A DNA stretch of 64,000 bases from Dongia_B sp035539075 (GCA_035539075.1 DATLJB010000176.1:1-64000); one strand, 5' to 3'. Positions 24,331 to 34,278 are shown, counted from the stretch's first letter. Numbers and translations are program-made. The notes: generated by a model from the letters alone, not told the origin.

Positions 24331-26786
24331 GACGAGACCTCCGTTCTATGGGATGGGAAGTGATGAAGGAGAAAAGCGGCCCAATCGAGACTTCGGGAGC
24401 CGAGCCAGGCTGCGGCAAAACCAGTGGGGCCGGCCGCCGTCAGCACCTCGCTGATCCGCTTCTGGTCGTCGGCCGAGGATGCCCCGCAGAAAGCGAGCGC
24501 GATCGGCCCCAATCCCAGTTCGAAGAGGCGGTTGCCCTGTCGGGACTGCAGATAGTACTGCCGCTTCGGCACGGCCCGCGCAATCAGCTCAATCTGACGG
24601 TCATTGAGGCCAAAACGCCGATAGATCTCGTTGATTTGCGGTTCGATCGCCCTGTCGTTAGGAAGGAAGATGCGTTGGGGACAGGATTCGATAATGGCAG
24701 GGGCGATCGAGCTCGCGGCGATATCGGCCAATGATTGCGTCGCAAAGACGACGGCCACGTTCTTTTTCCGGAGAACTTTCAGCCATTCCCGGATGCGGGC
24801 GGCGAAGAAGGGATTGTCGAGAAAAATCCATGCCTCATCCAGAATGAGGAGAGTGGGCCGCCCGTCGAAGCGCTTCTCGAGTGCATGAAAGAGATAGGTG
24901 AGCACCGGCAGCAGGACACCCTGCTCCTGCATCAGCTCCTCAGTCTCGAAACACTGGAGATCGCCAGCGGAAAGACCAGGACTGACGGCATCTAGGAGCT
25001 GGCCGAAAGGCCCTTCCAGCGTATAGGGTTGGAGGGCGGCTTTCAGGACATTCGACTGGATCAGCAGCGAGAGCCCCGTCAGTGTCCGCTCTTCAACCGG
25101 CGCCGTCGCCAGATTGCCGAGCGCCGACCAGATCGCGTCCTTGACCTCAGGCGTGACCGCGACTTTCTCATGGGCAAGCAATCCACCAAGCCACTCCGCC
25201 GCCCAGCTGCGCTCGGCCGGATCATCGATGTCCCGCAAAGGCTGGAAAGCGAGCGAACCGCCAATCCCCAGCTCATGATGGATGCCGCCCATGCCGAGCA
25301 CAGCCGCCCGGGCAGAGTTGCCCTTGTCGAAGATATAGACTCGGGGTTGGCTGTATCGCCGGAACTGCAGCGCAAGCAAGCCCAAGAGCACCGACTTGCC
25401 GGCACCGGTCGGCCCGACCACGAGCATGTGGCCGACGTCACCGACATGGGTCGATAACCGGAAGGGCGTTGAGCCGCTGGTCTCCGCATAGAGAAGCGGC
25501 GGGGCACCCAGATGCGCATTGCGGCTGGGTCCGGCCCAGACAGCCGACACCGGCAGAAGATGGGCGAGATTGAGGGTATGGACAATTGGCTGGCGGATAT
25601 TGGCGTAAAGGTGCCCGGGTAAGGATCCGAGCCAGGCTTCGACAGCATTGACGGTTTCGGCCTTACAGGTGAAACCCATGCCATTGACGACCTGCTCGAC
25701 GGCTCGCTGCTTCTCAGCTGCCTTCTGACGACCGGCATCCATGACCGTCACGGTGATCGTGAGATAGCCAAAGGCGACGTCATCCCCACCCAGTGCCTGC
25801 AGCGCCAGATCCGTATCCGCCACCTTGTTGTCGGCATCGGAATCGATGAGCTGGGCAGGCTGGTTGTAAAGCACCTCCCGGAGAAGTGCCGCGATCGACT
25901 TTCTTTTGTTGAACCATTGCCTCCGGAACGATGTCAGGGTCCTCGTCGCCAAGGCCTTATCGAGAGCAATGAACCGGCTCGACCAGCGATAGGGGAAGCC
26001 AAGGTGGTTGAGGGCATCCAGGATCCCGGGGCGGGTCAGGGTGGGAAAGCCCGTAATGGTCAGGGTCCGCAGATGGCAGCCACCCAACATCGGCTCGAGG
26101 CCGCCGCTAAGCGCCGTGTCGACCAGCACAGCATCCAAATAGATCGGCGTTGCGGGAATTGCAACGGGATGCCGCTTCACCGAGACAGTCCCATGGAGAT
26201 AGGTCAGGGTCTCGGCATCATCCAATGGCTCGATCAGCGGCAGGAAGCTCGCGAGAAGATCGAGTACCCGGTCGGTCTCGCTCACGAAGTCGGCAAGTTC
26301 CCGGCGCCAGTCCCGCCCCACTTCCCCGGTTGTGCGCTCCAGAACCAGTCGTTCCGTGCTCTCTTGCCTGTCCGGAGCCGGCATAAAGGCGAGAGTCAGG
26401 TAATAGACGCTCTCGAAGTGCTCCCGGTGACCGTGAGCAACGACAGAATGATCGTCACCATCGAAGCGCGCTCGTCGTTCCTCATCGACCAACCACGAGA
26501 GCGGATCGGGAAAGACTGAAGTGGGATAGCTTTGCGACTCCACGCGGTCGGCTTCGAAGAAAAGTACCCAGCCGGAGCCTAGCCGACGCAGGACATTGTT
26601 GAGCCGAGCCGAGATGCCGACTAGCTCCGCTTCGGTAGCACTTTCGAGGTCGGGACCCCGGAAGCGGAAGGTGCGCTGGAAACCGCCATCCTTATTGAGG
26701 ACGATGCCTGGTGCGACCAACGTCGCCCAGGGCAAATGATCCGCCAGCCGGTCTGCTTTCCGCCGGTATTCGCCGATGTTCAGCAT
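24327..26786 (-). CDS. trbE: Conjugal transfer ATPase TrbE (VirB4-like)
   Basis: 819 residues. Walker A VGPTGAGKSVLLGLLALQF lies in the C-terminal half and Walker B TLLILDEAWIF follows; the N-terminal half is the VirB4 CagE-type domain. It powers pilus assembly. The frame stays open 111 codons upstream of 26786, but that stretch overlaps trbD and reads like out-of-frame sequence; MLNIGEYRRKADRLADHLPW at 26786 is the authentic family N-terminus. The start overlaps the end of trbD by 7 bp. Confidence 0.94.
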   Translation of the reverse strand: MLNIGEYRRKADRLADHLPWATLVAPGIVLNKDGGFQRTFRFRGPDLESATEAELVGISARLNNVLRRLGSGWVLFFEADRVESQSYPTSVFPDPLSWLVDEERRARFDGDDHSVVAHGHREHFESVYYLTLAFMPAPDRQESTERLVLERTTGEVGRDWRRELADFVSETDRVLDLLASFLPLIEPLDDAETLTYLHGTVSVKRHPVAIPATPIYLDAVLVDTALSGGLEPMLGGCHLRTLTITGFPTLTRPGILDALNHLGFPYRWSSRFIALDKALATRTLTSFRRQWFNKRKSIAALLREVLYNQPAQLIDSDADNKVADTDLALQALGGDDVAFGYLTITVTVMDAGRQKAAEKQRAVEQVVNGMGFTCKAETVNAVEAWLGSLPGHLYANIRQPIVHTLNLAHLLPVSAVWAGPSRNAHLGAPPLLYAETSGSTPFRLSTHVGDVGHMLVVGPTGAGKSVLLGLLALQFRRYSQPRVYIFDKGNSARAAVLGMGGIHHELGIGGSLAFQPLRDIDDPAERSWAAEWLGGLLAHEKVAVTPEVKDAIWSALGNLATAPVEERTLTGLSLLIQSNVLKAALQPYTLEGPFGQLLDAVSPGLSAGDLQCFETEELMQEQGVLLPVLTYLFHALEKRFDGRPTLLILDEAWIFLDNPFFAARIREWLKVLRKKNVAVVFATQSLADIAASSIAPAIIESCPQRIFLPNDRAIEPQINEIYRRFGLNDRQIELIARAVPKRQYYLQSRQGNRLFELGLGPIALAFCGASSADDQKRISEVLTAAGPTGFAAAWLGSRSLDWAAFLLHHFPSHRTEVSS

Positions 26787-27043
26787 GTGAGCCAGGCCTT
26801 CTGCCGGAGATGACGCAAGAGCGTTCCAGCAAAGTCGGGATCCCGTTTTGCCGCAAAGACGCTCAGCGAATGCCCGGCAATCCAGAGGAGGAGCCCGGGC
26901 AGGAACTGCTGAAGCCCGAGCCCCAAGGCCGCCGCCACGGTGCCATTCAGCAAAGCGATCGATCTGGGCGCCCCGCCGAGCAGGATGGGTTCGGTCAGGG
27001 AGCGATGCAGCGGCACCTCGAAGCCGGGCGTTTCCATGCTCAC
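26780..27043 (-). CDS. trbD: Conjugal transfer protein TrbD (VirB3-like)
   Basis: 87 residues with the TrbD signature FEVPLHRSLTEPILLGGAPR followed by two short membrane helices. The first possible start is GTG at 27043, overlapping the trbC stop; ATG at 27037 gives a protein two residues shorter and is equally plausible. It is a small inner-membrane partner of TrbE. Confidence 0.9.
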   Translation of the reverse strand: MSMETPGFEVPLHRSLTEPILLGGAPRSIALLNGTVAAALGLGLQQFLPGLLLWIAGHSLSVFAAKRDPDFAGTLLRHLRQKAWLTC

Positions 27044-27369
27044 GAGACCAGCGCTCCGCCGCCAAAGGAGAAGAAGGAGAGGAAGAAGCTGGAAGCCGCA
27101 AAGGCGATGGAGAGGCCAAAGACGATCTGGATCAATCGCCGGAATCCCCCCGAGGTCTCGCCAAAGGCCAGGGTGAGGCCCGTCACGATGATGATCATAA
27201 CGGCAATGATCTTGGCGACCGGTCCTTGCACCGAATCCAGGATCTGCTGCAGGGGCTGTTCCCAGGGCATGTTGGAGCCAGCCGCCTGGGCAGTACCACT
27301 GATGACAAGTGACAGCGCAAGGGTCGAAACGGTGAGACCGAGAGCTCGAACGGACGAGACAACAGGCAT
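27040..27369 (-). CDS. trbC: Conjugal pilin precursor TrbC (VirB2-like)
   Basis: 109 residues. A signal peptide ends around AQAAG, then two hydrophobic helices (AKIIAVMIIIVTGLTLAFGE and a C-terminal FAASSFFLSFFSF). This is the TrbC/VirB2 pilin arrangement; TraF encoded at 37.2-37.7 kb is the predicted maturation peptidase. AAGGAGG precedes the ATG. Confidence 0.92.
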   Translation of the reverse strand: MPVVSSVRALGLTVSTLALSLVISGTAQAAGSNMPWEQPLQQILDSVQGPVAKIIAVMIIIVTGLTLAFGETSGGFRRLIQIVFGLSIAFAASSFFLSFFSFGGGALVS

Positions 27370-27392
27370 GGCAAACCTCCTTCGATTGATAA

Positions 27393-28367
27393 TCAGACGG
27401 GATGGAAAAGATCGGTGAGCTGGTAATGGCCGTCGGGATCGAGCCCGGTCACCTCGGCAATGGTTTCCACCCGCCGGTCGGAACCGCGGCCCTGGATGAA
27501 GACAACGATATCGATCGCCTCGGCGATGAGGAGTCGTGGAACGCTGCTGACGGCTTCCTCGATGAGCTGCTCTAGCCGGTAAAGTGCGGCCAGGGCGGAA
27601 TTGGCATGTAGGGTGGCGATGCCGCCAGGGTGCCCGGTGTTCCAGGCTTTCAGCATGTCGAGGGCTTCGACACCGCGGACCTCACCGACGATGATCCGGT
27701 CTGGTCGCAGCCGCAGCGTCGAACGGACGAGATCCGCAAGAGTGACGACGCCGGGCCGCGTTCTCAGAGCCACGCAATCGGGTGCTGCACAACGGAGCTC
27801 CCTCGTATCTTCGATCAGGATGACCCGCTCATTCTCACGGGCGATCTCAGCCAGTAAGGCATTCGCAAGAGTGGTCTTGCCAGAGCTGGTGCCACCTGCA
27901 ATCAGGAGATTGCGACGTTCGGTCACGACACGGCGAAGCAAATCGGCCTGGGAACTGGAGACCACACCATCGGCGACATAGTCGTCCAGGCCGTAGATCC
28001 GGATTGCAGGCTTCCGGATCGAAAAACAGGGTGCGACCGAGACCGGCGGCAGGATGCCTTCGAACCGTTCGCCTGCTTTCCCGTCCTCGCGCGCGGGAAG
28101 TTCGGCACTGATGATGGGATTGGCCATATGGGCCTCGACCCGGATGTGGGAGGCAACCATACGGATGATCCGCTCGACCTCGCCCGGATCCAGCCGGGTA
28201 CCAGTATCGACCCTGCCCTGCCCCAGCTTATCGAGCCTAAGTACGCCGTCCGGATTGAGCATGATCTCGGTCACCAGCGGATCATTGAGGGCAGACGCGA
28301 TGACAGGACCGAAGGCCGTCCGCAACATGGCCCGCCGCCGCTCCTGGGCTTCTGCGGAAATGCTCAT
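27393..28367 (-). CDS. trbB: Conjugal transfer ATPase TrbB (VirB11-like)
   Basis: 324 residues. Walker A AGGTSSGKTTLANALL, the Asp box VILIEDTRELRC, Walker B RPDRIIVGEVRG and the His box HPGGIATLHANS are all intact and in the VirB11 order. It is a hexameric secretion ATPase. The start overlaps the stop of the upstream CopG-like gene. Confidence 0.95.
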   Translation of the reverse strand: MSISAEAQERRRAMLRTAFGPVIASALNDPLVTEIMLNPDGVLRLDKLGQGRVDTGTRLDPGEVERIIRMVASHIRVEAHMANPIISAELPAREDGKAGERFEGILPPVSVAPCFSIRKPAIRIYGLDDYVADGVVSSSQADLLRRVVTERRNLLIAGGTSSGKTTLANALLAEIARENERVILIEDTRELRCAAPDCVALRTRPGVVTLADLVRSTLRLRPDRIIVGEVRGVEALDMLKAWNTGHPGGIATLHANSALAALYRLEQLIEEAVSSVPRLLIAEAIDIVVFIQGRGSDRRVETIAEVTGLDPDGHYQLTDLFHPV

Positions 28368-28792
28368 GGCTTCTCCTTGCCCGACGTTTCTGCGGGCGAC
28401 GTTCGCTCGAGGCTGCGGCTGCCGCCGGCGATATGCCGGCCGACCTGGTCGATGAAGGATTGGAAGCGGTCACGCCCCACCGCACGGCCGGCGGCATCCG
28501 GTTCGGGCAGAGGTGCGTTGATGGTGAGCTGATAGCGAACAAAGAGCGCCAAACTCTCCATCAGGATCTGTTGGTCCCGCTCGATCCGGCCGAGCTGATT
28601 ACTGATGCGGTCCAGGCGCAAACCAAATCGCTCATCAAGCTCATGGCTGCCGCGCCGCGTCAGCCAGGCCTGGATCGCATCCGACAGGATGGCGGACTTG
28701 GAAGCTCCTGGCTTGGCCGCCAAGGCTTCCAGCTTCTCGGCGAGATCGGGTGCCAGATAGAGCTGCTGCCGGATCTTGAATTGCTTTGCCAT
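28364..28792 (-). CDS. CopG/ribbon-helix-helix-like accessory protein
   Basis: 142 residues. The N-terminus KIRQQLYLAPDLAEKLEALA followed by SKSAILSDAIQAWLTRRG matches a ribbon-helix-helix DNA-binding domain; a coiled coil then leads to a hydrophobic LMESLALFVRYQLTI segment. Genes of this type sit between traG and trbB in Tn4371-like elements and probably regulate transfer genes or assist the relaxosome. Confidence 0.82.
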   Translation of the reverse strand: MAKQFKIRQQLYLAPDLAEKLEALAAKPGASKSAILSDAIQAWLTRRGSHELDERFGLRLDRISNQLGRIERDQQILMESLALFVRYQLTINAPLPEPDAAGRAVGRDRFQSFIDQVGRHIAGGSRSLERTSPAETSGKEKP

Positions 28793-28803
28793 GACGACCG
28801 CCC

Positions 28804-30927
28804 TCAGAAATCCGGCAGGAGGTCTTGGGAAGGTTTCTGGCCTGGCTCACCTTCGTTCATGGCATGGGCGCGACCGATCGCACCGGCACCTCGTGTCCAG
28901 TCGAGCGTGCTCTGATCGGCGGCCAGGTCAGTTTCGTCATCGAGGCCGAGATCACCCACGTCACGGGCAGCATCTGCCTTGATCAAGTCACCGTCGAACA
29001 GACCGGGATGGCGTTGCTGCTGCAGACCGCCTTCGTCCTCGAGGAGCCCTGTTCCTGCGTCACCTGAGCTGATGAGCCCCAGGTGAAACCCGCGGACGGT
29101 CCCGCTCCAGTCATCGGGACGCGGTGCCGGCCGGTCGAGATACAAGCCCTCCTGGAGCTCGGGTGCCGGCAGGATTCGTGATTTAAAGTTGACGTCTTCG
29201 TAATACCGGAGCTTCTTTGCCCGGATCGGCGGCAAGCCAGAAACGAGCACCAACTCGTCCGTGGCCGGCAGCTGCATGACCTCACCCGGCGTCAGCAACG
29301 GCCTGGCCGTCTCCTGCCGACTGACCATGACGTGACTCAGCCAAGGGGCGAGGCGATGTCCCGCATAGTTCCGCTGGGCGCGAAGCTCCGTCGCCGTCCC
29401 GAGGGCATCGGAAATCCGCTTCGCGGTCCGCTCATCATTGCTGCTGAAGGCAATCCGGACATGGCAGTTGTCGAGGATGGCGTTGTTCTCGCCATAAGCC
29501 TTGGAGATCTGATTCAAGGACTGGGCGATGAGATAGGCGCGGATCCCATAACCCGCCATGAAGGCAAGTGCCGTCTCAAAGAAATCCAACCGACCCAGGG
29601 CTGGAAACTCGTCCAGCATCATCAAAAGCTGGTGCTTCCGATGCTTAGTGGGATCGCCCTCCAGCCGCTCCGTTAGCCGCCGGCCGATCTGATTGAGAAC
29701 TAACCGAACCAAAGGCTTGGTGCGCGAGATATCGGAGGGCGGGATAACGAGATAGAGGGAGACCGGCCGCGACGCATCGACAAGATCGGCAATCCGCCAG
29801 TCGCAGGCTGCCGTGGTGGCTGCCACCGTCGGGTCCCGGTAAAGCCCGAGGAAAGACATGGCCGTTGAAAGCACGCCGCTGCGTTCGTTCTCCGACTTGT
29901 TAAGAACCTCCCGGGCGGCCGAGGCCACCACCGGATGAACTTGGGGATGTTCCTGGGTGCCGAGATGGTTCGTTCCCATCATCCGAGCCAATGTATGGGC
30001 AAAGCTGCGCTGGGGATCCGAGAGGATAGTGGCGACCCTCGCCAATGTCTTCTCTTCCTCGGCATAGAGGACATGCAGGATAGCGCCGACCAGCAGCGAG
30101 TGGCTGGTCTTCTCCCAATGCGACCGGCGTTCCAAGGCACCTTCGGGATCGACCAGGATGTCGGCGATGTTCTGAACGTCCCGCACTTCATCGGGCCCTT
30201 TGCGGACCTCGAGGAGAGGGTTGTATCGGGCGGACCGGATATCGGTCGGATTGAAGAGCAAGCAATGCGAGAACCGAGCCCGCCAGCCAGCAGTCAGCTG
30301 CCAGTTCTCACCCTTGATGTCGTGGATGACGGCCGAGCCGGCCCAGGACAGCAGAGTTGGGACAACAAGCCCGACACCCTTCCCGCTCCGGGTCGGAGCA
30401 AAGGCCATGACGTGTTCGGGCCCATCATGGCGAAGGTAGCGGTAGCCATATTGACCGAGGAACACACCCGTCGGAAAAAATAGTTTGGCATTCAGTATTT
30501 CACGTGTTGAAGCCCAACGTGACGAGCCATAGGTCGTGACGAGCCTCGTTTGCCGAGCCCGCCACAGAGAGCCGATGACAGCGACGGCGCAGCCTGCCAA
30601 GCCGCTTGAAGCTGCGATTCCGCCAGCGCGATTGAAAACGCTGGGCGCGTAGGCATCAAAGGCATACCACCACTCGAAAAGCCGCCAGGGGCAATAGACG
30701 GGCACTCCGAGAATATTGAACCAAGCGGTACCCAATCTTGCTTGATTGCCAAGAGAACCTGCGCACCATTGTGTCGCGATCCAGACACCGAACAGGACGA
30801 TGATGAAAACGACCAAAATCTGGCCGATGAGAAGCTTTGTCGGAGTCACGATCTCTGTCTCGATGGAGATTTCCCGGGTGACGGGAGCAGAGACAGGATT
30901 CAGCGAAACGCGTGCGAGGTGAATCAC
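28804..30927 (-). CDS. traG: Type IV coupling protein TraG (VirD4-like)
   Basis: 707 residues. N-terminal membrane helices (LLIGQILVVFIIVLFGVWIA and a second pair) anchor a cytoplasmic motor with Walker A APTRSGKGVGLVVPTLL and Walker B LLMMLDEFPALG. It delivers the relaxase-DNA complex to the Trb channel. The first ~30 residues before the helix are longer than usual; a later start is possible. The C-terminal ~80 residues are acidic and variable. Confidence 0.93.
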   Translation of the reverse strand: MIHLARVSLNPVSAPVTREISIETEIVTPTKLLIGQILVVFIIVLFGVWIATQWCAGSLGNQARLGTAWFNILGVPVYCPWRLFEWWYAFDAYAPSVFNRAGGIAASSGLAGCAVAVIGSLWRARQTRLVTTYGSSRWASTREILNAKLFFPTGVFLGQYGYRYLRHDGPEHVMAFAPTRSGKGVGLVVPTLLSWAGSAVIHDIKGENWQLTAGWRARFSHCLLFNPTDIRSARYNPLLEVRKGPDEVRDVQNIADILVDPEGALERRSHWEKTSHSLLVGAILHVLYAEEEKTLARVATILSDPQRSFAHTLARMMGTNHLGTQEHPQVHPVVASAAREVLNKSENERSGVLSTAMSFLGLYRDPTVAATTAACDWRIADLVDASRPVSLYLVIPPSDISRTKPLVRLVLNQIGRRLTERLEGDPTKHRKHQLLMMLDEFPALGRLDFFETALAFMAGYGIRAYLIAQSLNQISKAYGENNAILDNCHVRIAFSSNDERTAKRISDALGTATELRAQRNYAGHRLAPWLSHVMVSRQETARPLLTPGEVMQLPATDELVLVSGLPPIRAKKLRYYEDVNFKSRILPAPELQEGLYLDRPAPRPDDWSGTVRGFHLGLISSGDAGTGLLEDEGGLQQQRHPGLFDGDLIKADAARDVGDLGLDDETDLAADQSTLDWTRGAGAIGRAHAMNEGEPGQKPSQDLLPDF

Positions 30928-31118
30928 CTCTATCTACGCTGACATTGCCTTCTAGCGCTCCAGGAGCCCAGCTGAAGGCAATATATGGATCACAGTGAAA
31001 GCTGAATGATGGTGTTATGACCCCGCACTGCTCTATGCCAGAGGGCCCACCTAAACCCGCTACTTCCTCTAAACTCGTACTCGAGCGTTTGAGGGCCGCG
31101 TGGATTCTACGCTAATGG

Positions 31119-32147
31119 CTACGAGCGCTGAACCTCAACAGATACCTTCGATACCGCGTATGATGCGACAGATCCCCCTACCGCCTTCGCAGGATCGAAT
31201 AGCGCCAGGTTGATGCCGTCACTTACGGAGCTACGGTAGACGACACCGTCAAAGCCGCTTTTCTTGATAAACTCGCAAAGGTATTGGCTCGGGATATAGT
31301 CTATCGCAGCGCCAGATGGCAGCACTGGTCGGGTCAGTTCTTCGCCCAGTCGCTCCAGAAATGGGAGATCAGCACGTAGCTGTCCGATCGCACTAGCATC
31401 TTGGAGGATAAACGGTGATACCAAGCGGCGCGGGTTGCGCAGGTCAACGGCCTGGATTTGTGGAATAGTGAAATCGGCGACGCAGGCTGCCTCACCAGTA
31501 TGTGGTCGTATTTCCGCTACCGCAGTCTCGGGCTTCGACCCAAGATAAAGATACGGAATTCCCGCCGGATTCGCCCTACCGTGAGAGGCTAGCCGCTTGG
31601 GGGGCGCTCCCATCTGTTCGATAGTATAAGCCTCATCGCTGGAACGAATTCGAGCACGATACCAAAGATTCGGAAGCCCAGAAGCCGGAAGGTGGTTAAG
31701 CAATTGACGCAGACGGTCGGTATCGAGATTCATATCTAGGAACCAACGGTTCCGGTACATCATCTCGTCGCGCAAGGTCTGCCACTGGATCAGCCCTTCG
31801 CTTTTGTAGCTCGGGGACGGCACAAACGATGACCGCACGATCTCGCCGTCGTCGAAAATATCGGACAGAAGCTCCTTCGTATGTGCAACGTCCATCACCG
31901 GATGAGAAAAAAGGCACCAGTCTTCTTTCATCCATTCCGCAAGTGACTGACCGTGATCACTTGGCTCATAAACGTTAGCGACAAGCTCGAAATACGGAGC
32001 AAGCATGCGTGGTTCAAGTAATCCGACCTCACGCGTGCCACAATAACTACACTCGCCCACCTCAGGGCCCAAAAATGGAAAGATTTGTTCTCGTAGACCA
32101 CGATCATCAAAGCATTCCGGGCAACACATACGGATATGCGGTGCCAT
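31119..32147 (-). CDS. HEPN/RES N-terminal plus RES-domain protein, NAD+ phosphorylase-like toxin
   Basis: 342 residues. The N-terminus carries a CCPECF...CSYCG zinc-finger-like pair typical of the HEPN/RES N-terminal region. The C-terminal half is a RES domain: LWYRARI, the strand YLYLGSKPETAVAEIRPHTG and a later NLALFDP. RES toxins cleave NAD+ by phosphorolysis. No Xre/ANT-type antitoxin is adjacent; the partners are sce7725 (2 bp upstream) and sce7726, so this may be the effector of a three-gene defence cassette (inference). The cassette sits between traG and the relaxase gene. Confidence 0.78.
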   Translation of the reverse strand: MAPHIRMCCPECFDDRGLREQIFPFLGPEVGECSYCGTREVGLLEPRMLAPYFELVANVYEPSDHGQSLAEWMKEDWCLFSHPVMDVAHTKELLSDIFDDGEIVRSSFVPSPSYKSEGLIQWQTLRDEMMYRNRWFLDMNLDTDRLRQLLNHLPASGLPNLWYRARIRSSDEAYTIEQMGAPPKRLASHGRANPAGIPYLYLGSKPETAVAEIRPHTGEAACVADFTIPQIQAVDLRNPRRLVSPFILQDASAIGQLRADLPFLERLGEELTRPVLPSGAAIDYIPSQYLCEFIKKSGFDGVVYRSSVSDGINLALFDPAKAVGGSVASYAVSKVSVEVQRS

Positions 32148-32148
32148 T

Positions 32149-33090
32149 TTAGGTCAGGTAGTCAGCGAGGGTCTCGACATGGTGCTTCATCGAGAGCTTC
32201 TTCACATAACCAAGACCGGGGAAGTGCCCTTTATCGTGCAATTCTCGGAATTCCTGAATGGCCTCGGTTTCAAGTAGCTTTGAAGTGCCGCTATCAAGTT
32301 TCTGAATGAGCTTTTTCAACGCCTGAGCAAACTTGCCTGCGGGATCTGTCGGCGTGTCGTTTGTCGTCGAAACGAAGTGATAGATGCACATCACATCGTC
32401 TTTATCCTGATCAATGAAGGTCAGATGAATCGCTACAGCATAGGCTGGGCCACCTGTCTCGGAATAGCTGTCGCCGACGATGAGAAAATCGCCAAACCCA
32501 GCCATGTTCATATCGCCGTAGGTCAGGTGAAGCTCAGAGAATTCCTCGACAGCGATTTTGGCATATTCGGCATTCTTCCGGCGTTTGAAACCATCACGAA
32601 CAAGAACGCGTGTACTACCTTCGAAATGCTTTCGATAAAGAGTGTTGGCATGCTCTTCAACGAATACGTGACGAGTTGCGGCCAAGTCTCCGCCAAGGTA
32701 ATTCGCCAGTTCCTTTTGCGAAGCGAACCCGACATGAACAAAGGTGGGATTGTGATGTTGATGGGCCTCATATGCGTCTATTGCGGCGGCAAGGCTCATG
32801 CCGCCGCGAAGCAAGATGCCAGCCGAGATCGCATCATTACCAATGTATCCCGTTTTCAAAAGCTCGGTGATGCTGCCGCCATCTTCCTGATGATCGCCGT
32901 GGTACGGATTGACGATCACAATTGCGCTTCCCTTGGCGTCGCAAATCGCCTTCAAGGTCTTTTCCAACCCGCCTAGCGCTTCCCTCACGGGTTCGATGAT
33001 GGGTGTGAACCCACTACCCGCCATAAGCTTGGCTGTCTCGCGGATTGTGATCAGTTCAAATTGTTTGCCGCGAAAATAGGGATGATACAT
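32149..33090 (-). CDS. sce7725-family protein
   Basis: 313 residues. MYHPYFRGKQFELITIRETA and FTPIIEPVRE at the N-terminus are the recognisable sce7725-family features, pointing to a TIM-barrel-like or Rossmann-like fold; no metal or nuclease motif is obvious. It is known to me only as a co-occurring partner of sce7726 proteins. Six base pairs separate it from sce7726 and one or two from the RES gene, so the three should be one transcript. Confidence 0.75.
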   Translation of the reverse strand: MYHPYFRGKQFELITIRETAKLMAGSGFTPIIEPVREALGGLEKTLKAICDAKGSAIVIVNPYHGDHQEDGGSITELLKTGYIGNDAISAGILLRGGMSLAAAIDAYEAHQHHNPTFVHVGFASQKELANYLGGDLAATRHVFVEEHANTLYRKHFEGSTRVLVRDGFKRRKNAEYAKIAVEEFSELHLTYGDMNMAGFGDFLIVGDSYSETGGPAYAVAIHLTFIDQDKDDVMCIYHFVSTTNDTPTDPAGKFAQALKKLIQKLDSGTSKLLETEAIQEFRELHDKGHFPGLGYVKKLSMKHHVETLADYLT

Positions 33091-33096
33091 TGCGCT

Positions 33097-33984
33097 CTAC
33101 ACCCAGGCCAGAGTTCCGGTAAGCGGAGTTGCAGTAGCCTCTACCAAGCGAGCATGATCGGCGCGACGAATTGGGACAGACAGAGCAGCGGCGTGAAGCG
33201 ACGTTGGCAACTTGGAAACCAAGCCACTAAGCGAAGCTAAATTGCGCGTTCGTTTCAAAGTTCGGACGAACTCCCGGTGCAGGGCGACTGGGTCGAGCTC
33301 AGCGAACAAGGCGCGCATGGCACTATGGCGCTGCGTATTGGGTACCGACGGCACCTGAATATCGAGCGCTTCGAGCACAGCTGCAGCCTCAGCCAAACGC
33401 AATGATTCGAAAACGGTCACCGGGCAAATGCGCTCCGCACAATCCACAGCGTCACGAATTACCGAGATCCGAAAGCGTTTGGAGAGACACATAATGCCGA
33501 CATCGTCAGGCAGAATCCGACGAATACTTTCGATATGGGCCTCACCAGCAATTACGTTCACCGCCGCGAAAACACGCTTATAGCTTTCAATCTGTGAAGC
33601 CAGTCGAGCTAAGGAATCGCGCTCCGACTTGATTTCATAGACCGTGGCTGTACCGTTGAGAATCACAAGGTCAGCTTTGCAAGATCCCGCCCGAAACTCG
33701 TTGAGCATAGACGCGGTATGGAGGGAATGCTTGCCCATCAAGATCTTTTTGGTCACAGCCGCACGATAAACGTACTCGTCGCGCTGGCCAGCGATCTGCA
33801 GGATCTTAAAGGCGGAGTCGAATGCGTCGGCAACAGTAGCATCGGCGCTGCAGCTGCTAGCTATATTTGTTTGGCCCAAAAGACGCTTGAAGAGCGCCGA
33901 CCGCCCCCTTTTGGCCAGCTCCTGGAAGACAGCCGATGAAAACAGGCGAGTCAGAGCTGCTAATTCAGAAGCACTCCGCGTCAT
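33097..33984 (-). CDS. sce7726-family protein, PD-(D/E)xK-like nuclease
   Basis: 295 residues. The middle of the protein has CKADLVILNGTATVYEIKSE, an Asp...Glu-x-Lys arrangement characteristic of PD-(D/E)xK nucleases, preceded by a helical region with EFRAGS. The C-terminal half is helical. It is the first gene of the sce7726-sce7725-RES operon. The nuclease role is an inference from the motif. Confidence 0.75.
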   Translation of the reverse strand: MTRSASELAALTRLFSSAVFQELAKRGRSALFKRLLGQTNIASSCSADATVADAFDSAFKILQIAGQRDEYVYRAAVTKKILMGKHSLHTASMLNEFRAGSCKADLVILNGTATVYEIKSERDSLARLASQIESYKRVFAAVNVIAGEAHIESIRRILPDDVGIMCLSKRFRISVIRDAVDCAERICPVTVFESLRLAEAAAVLEALDIQVPSVPNTQRHSAMRALFAELDPVALHREFVRTLKRTRNLASLSGLVSKLPTSLHAAALSVPIRRADHARLVEATATPLTGTLAWV

Positions 33985-34278
33985 CTCACTCCCCCAAATG
34001 CGCGGCGCGTTTGTAATGCGCTAATGTTCCTATGTGTAACATGTATTTTGCCTGCTGGGAATCGAGCAAAAAACGATGGGTCGCCGATTCGGGACATCAT
34101 GACTTCAAGTACCCTTATTTTGCGCCCCTGTTCCAGGGCAAGCGATTTCTTAACACATATGCGTTGGTGGACAGATTTTGAACATTCGCCTGCGTCTTGA
34201 AGCTTGCATACAGTCTGGAGAATAGAAATCAGCCCCATATACATGTTAACCGCTCTCCAATACGCCCCCGGAAGCCGA
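33985..34278. other. Gene-free segment between sce7726 and the relaxase
   Basis: This 294-bp stretch is more A+T-rich than the backbone. It should contain the promoter of the three-gene cassette; I see no certain -35/-10 pair and no coding potential. Confidence 0.4.

Noticed and set aside
26787..27119. N-terminal extension of TrbE by 111 codons
   Set aside because: The extension overlaps trbD and trbC in another frame and is Arg/Ala/Pro-rich noise; the family N-terminus begins at 26786.
28364..28792. Antitoxin interpretation of the CopG-like gene
   Set aside because: No toxin is adjacent, and the position between traG and trbB is a standard accessory gene of this conjugation family.
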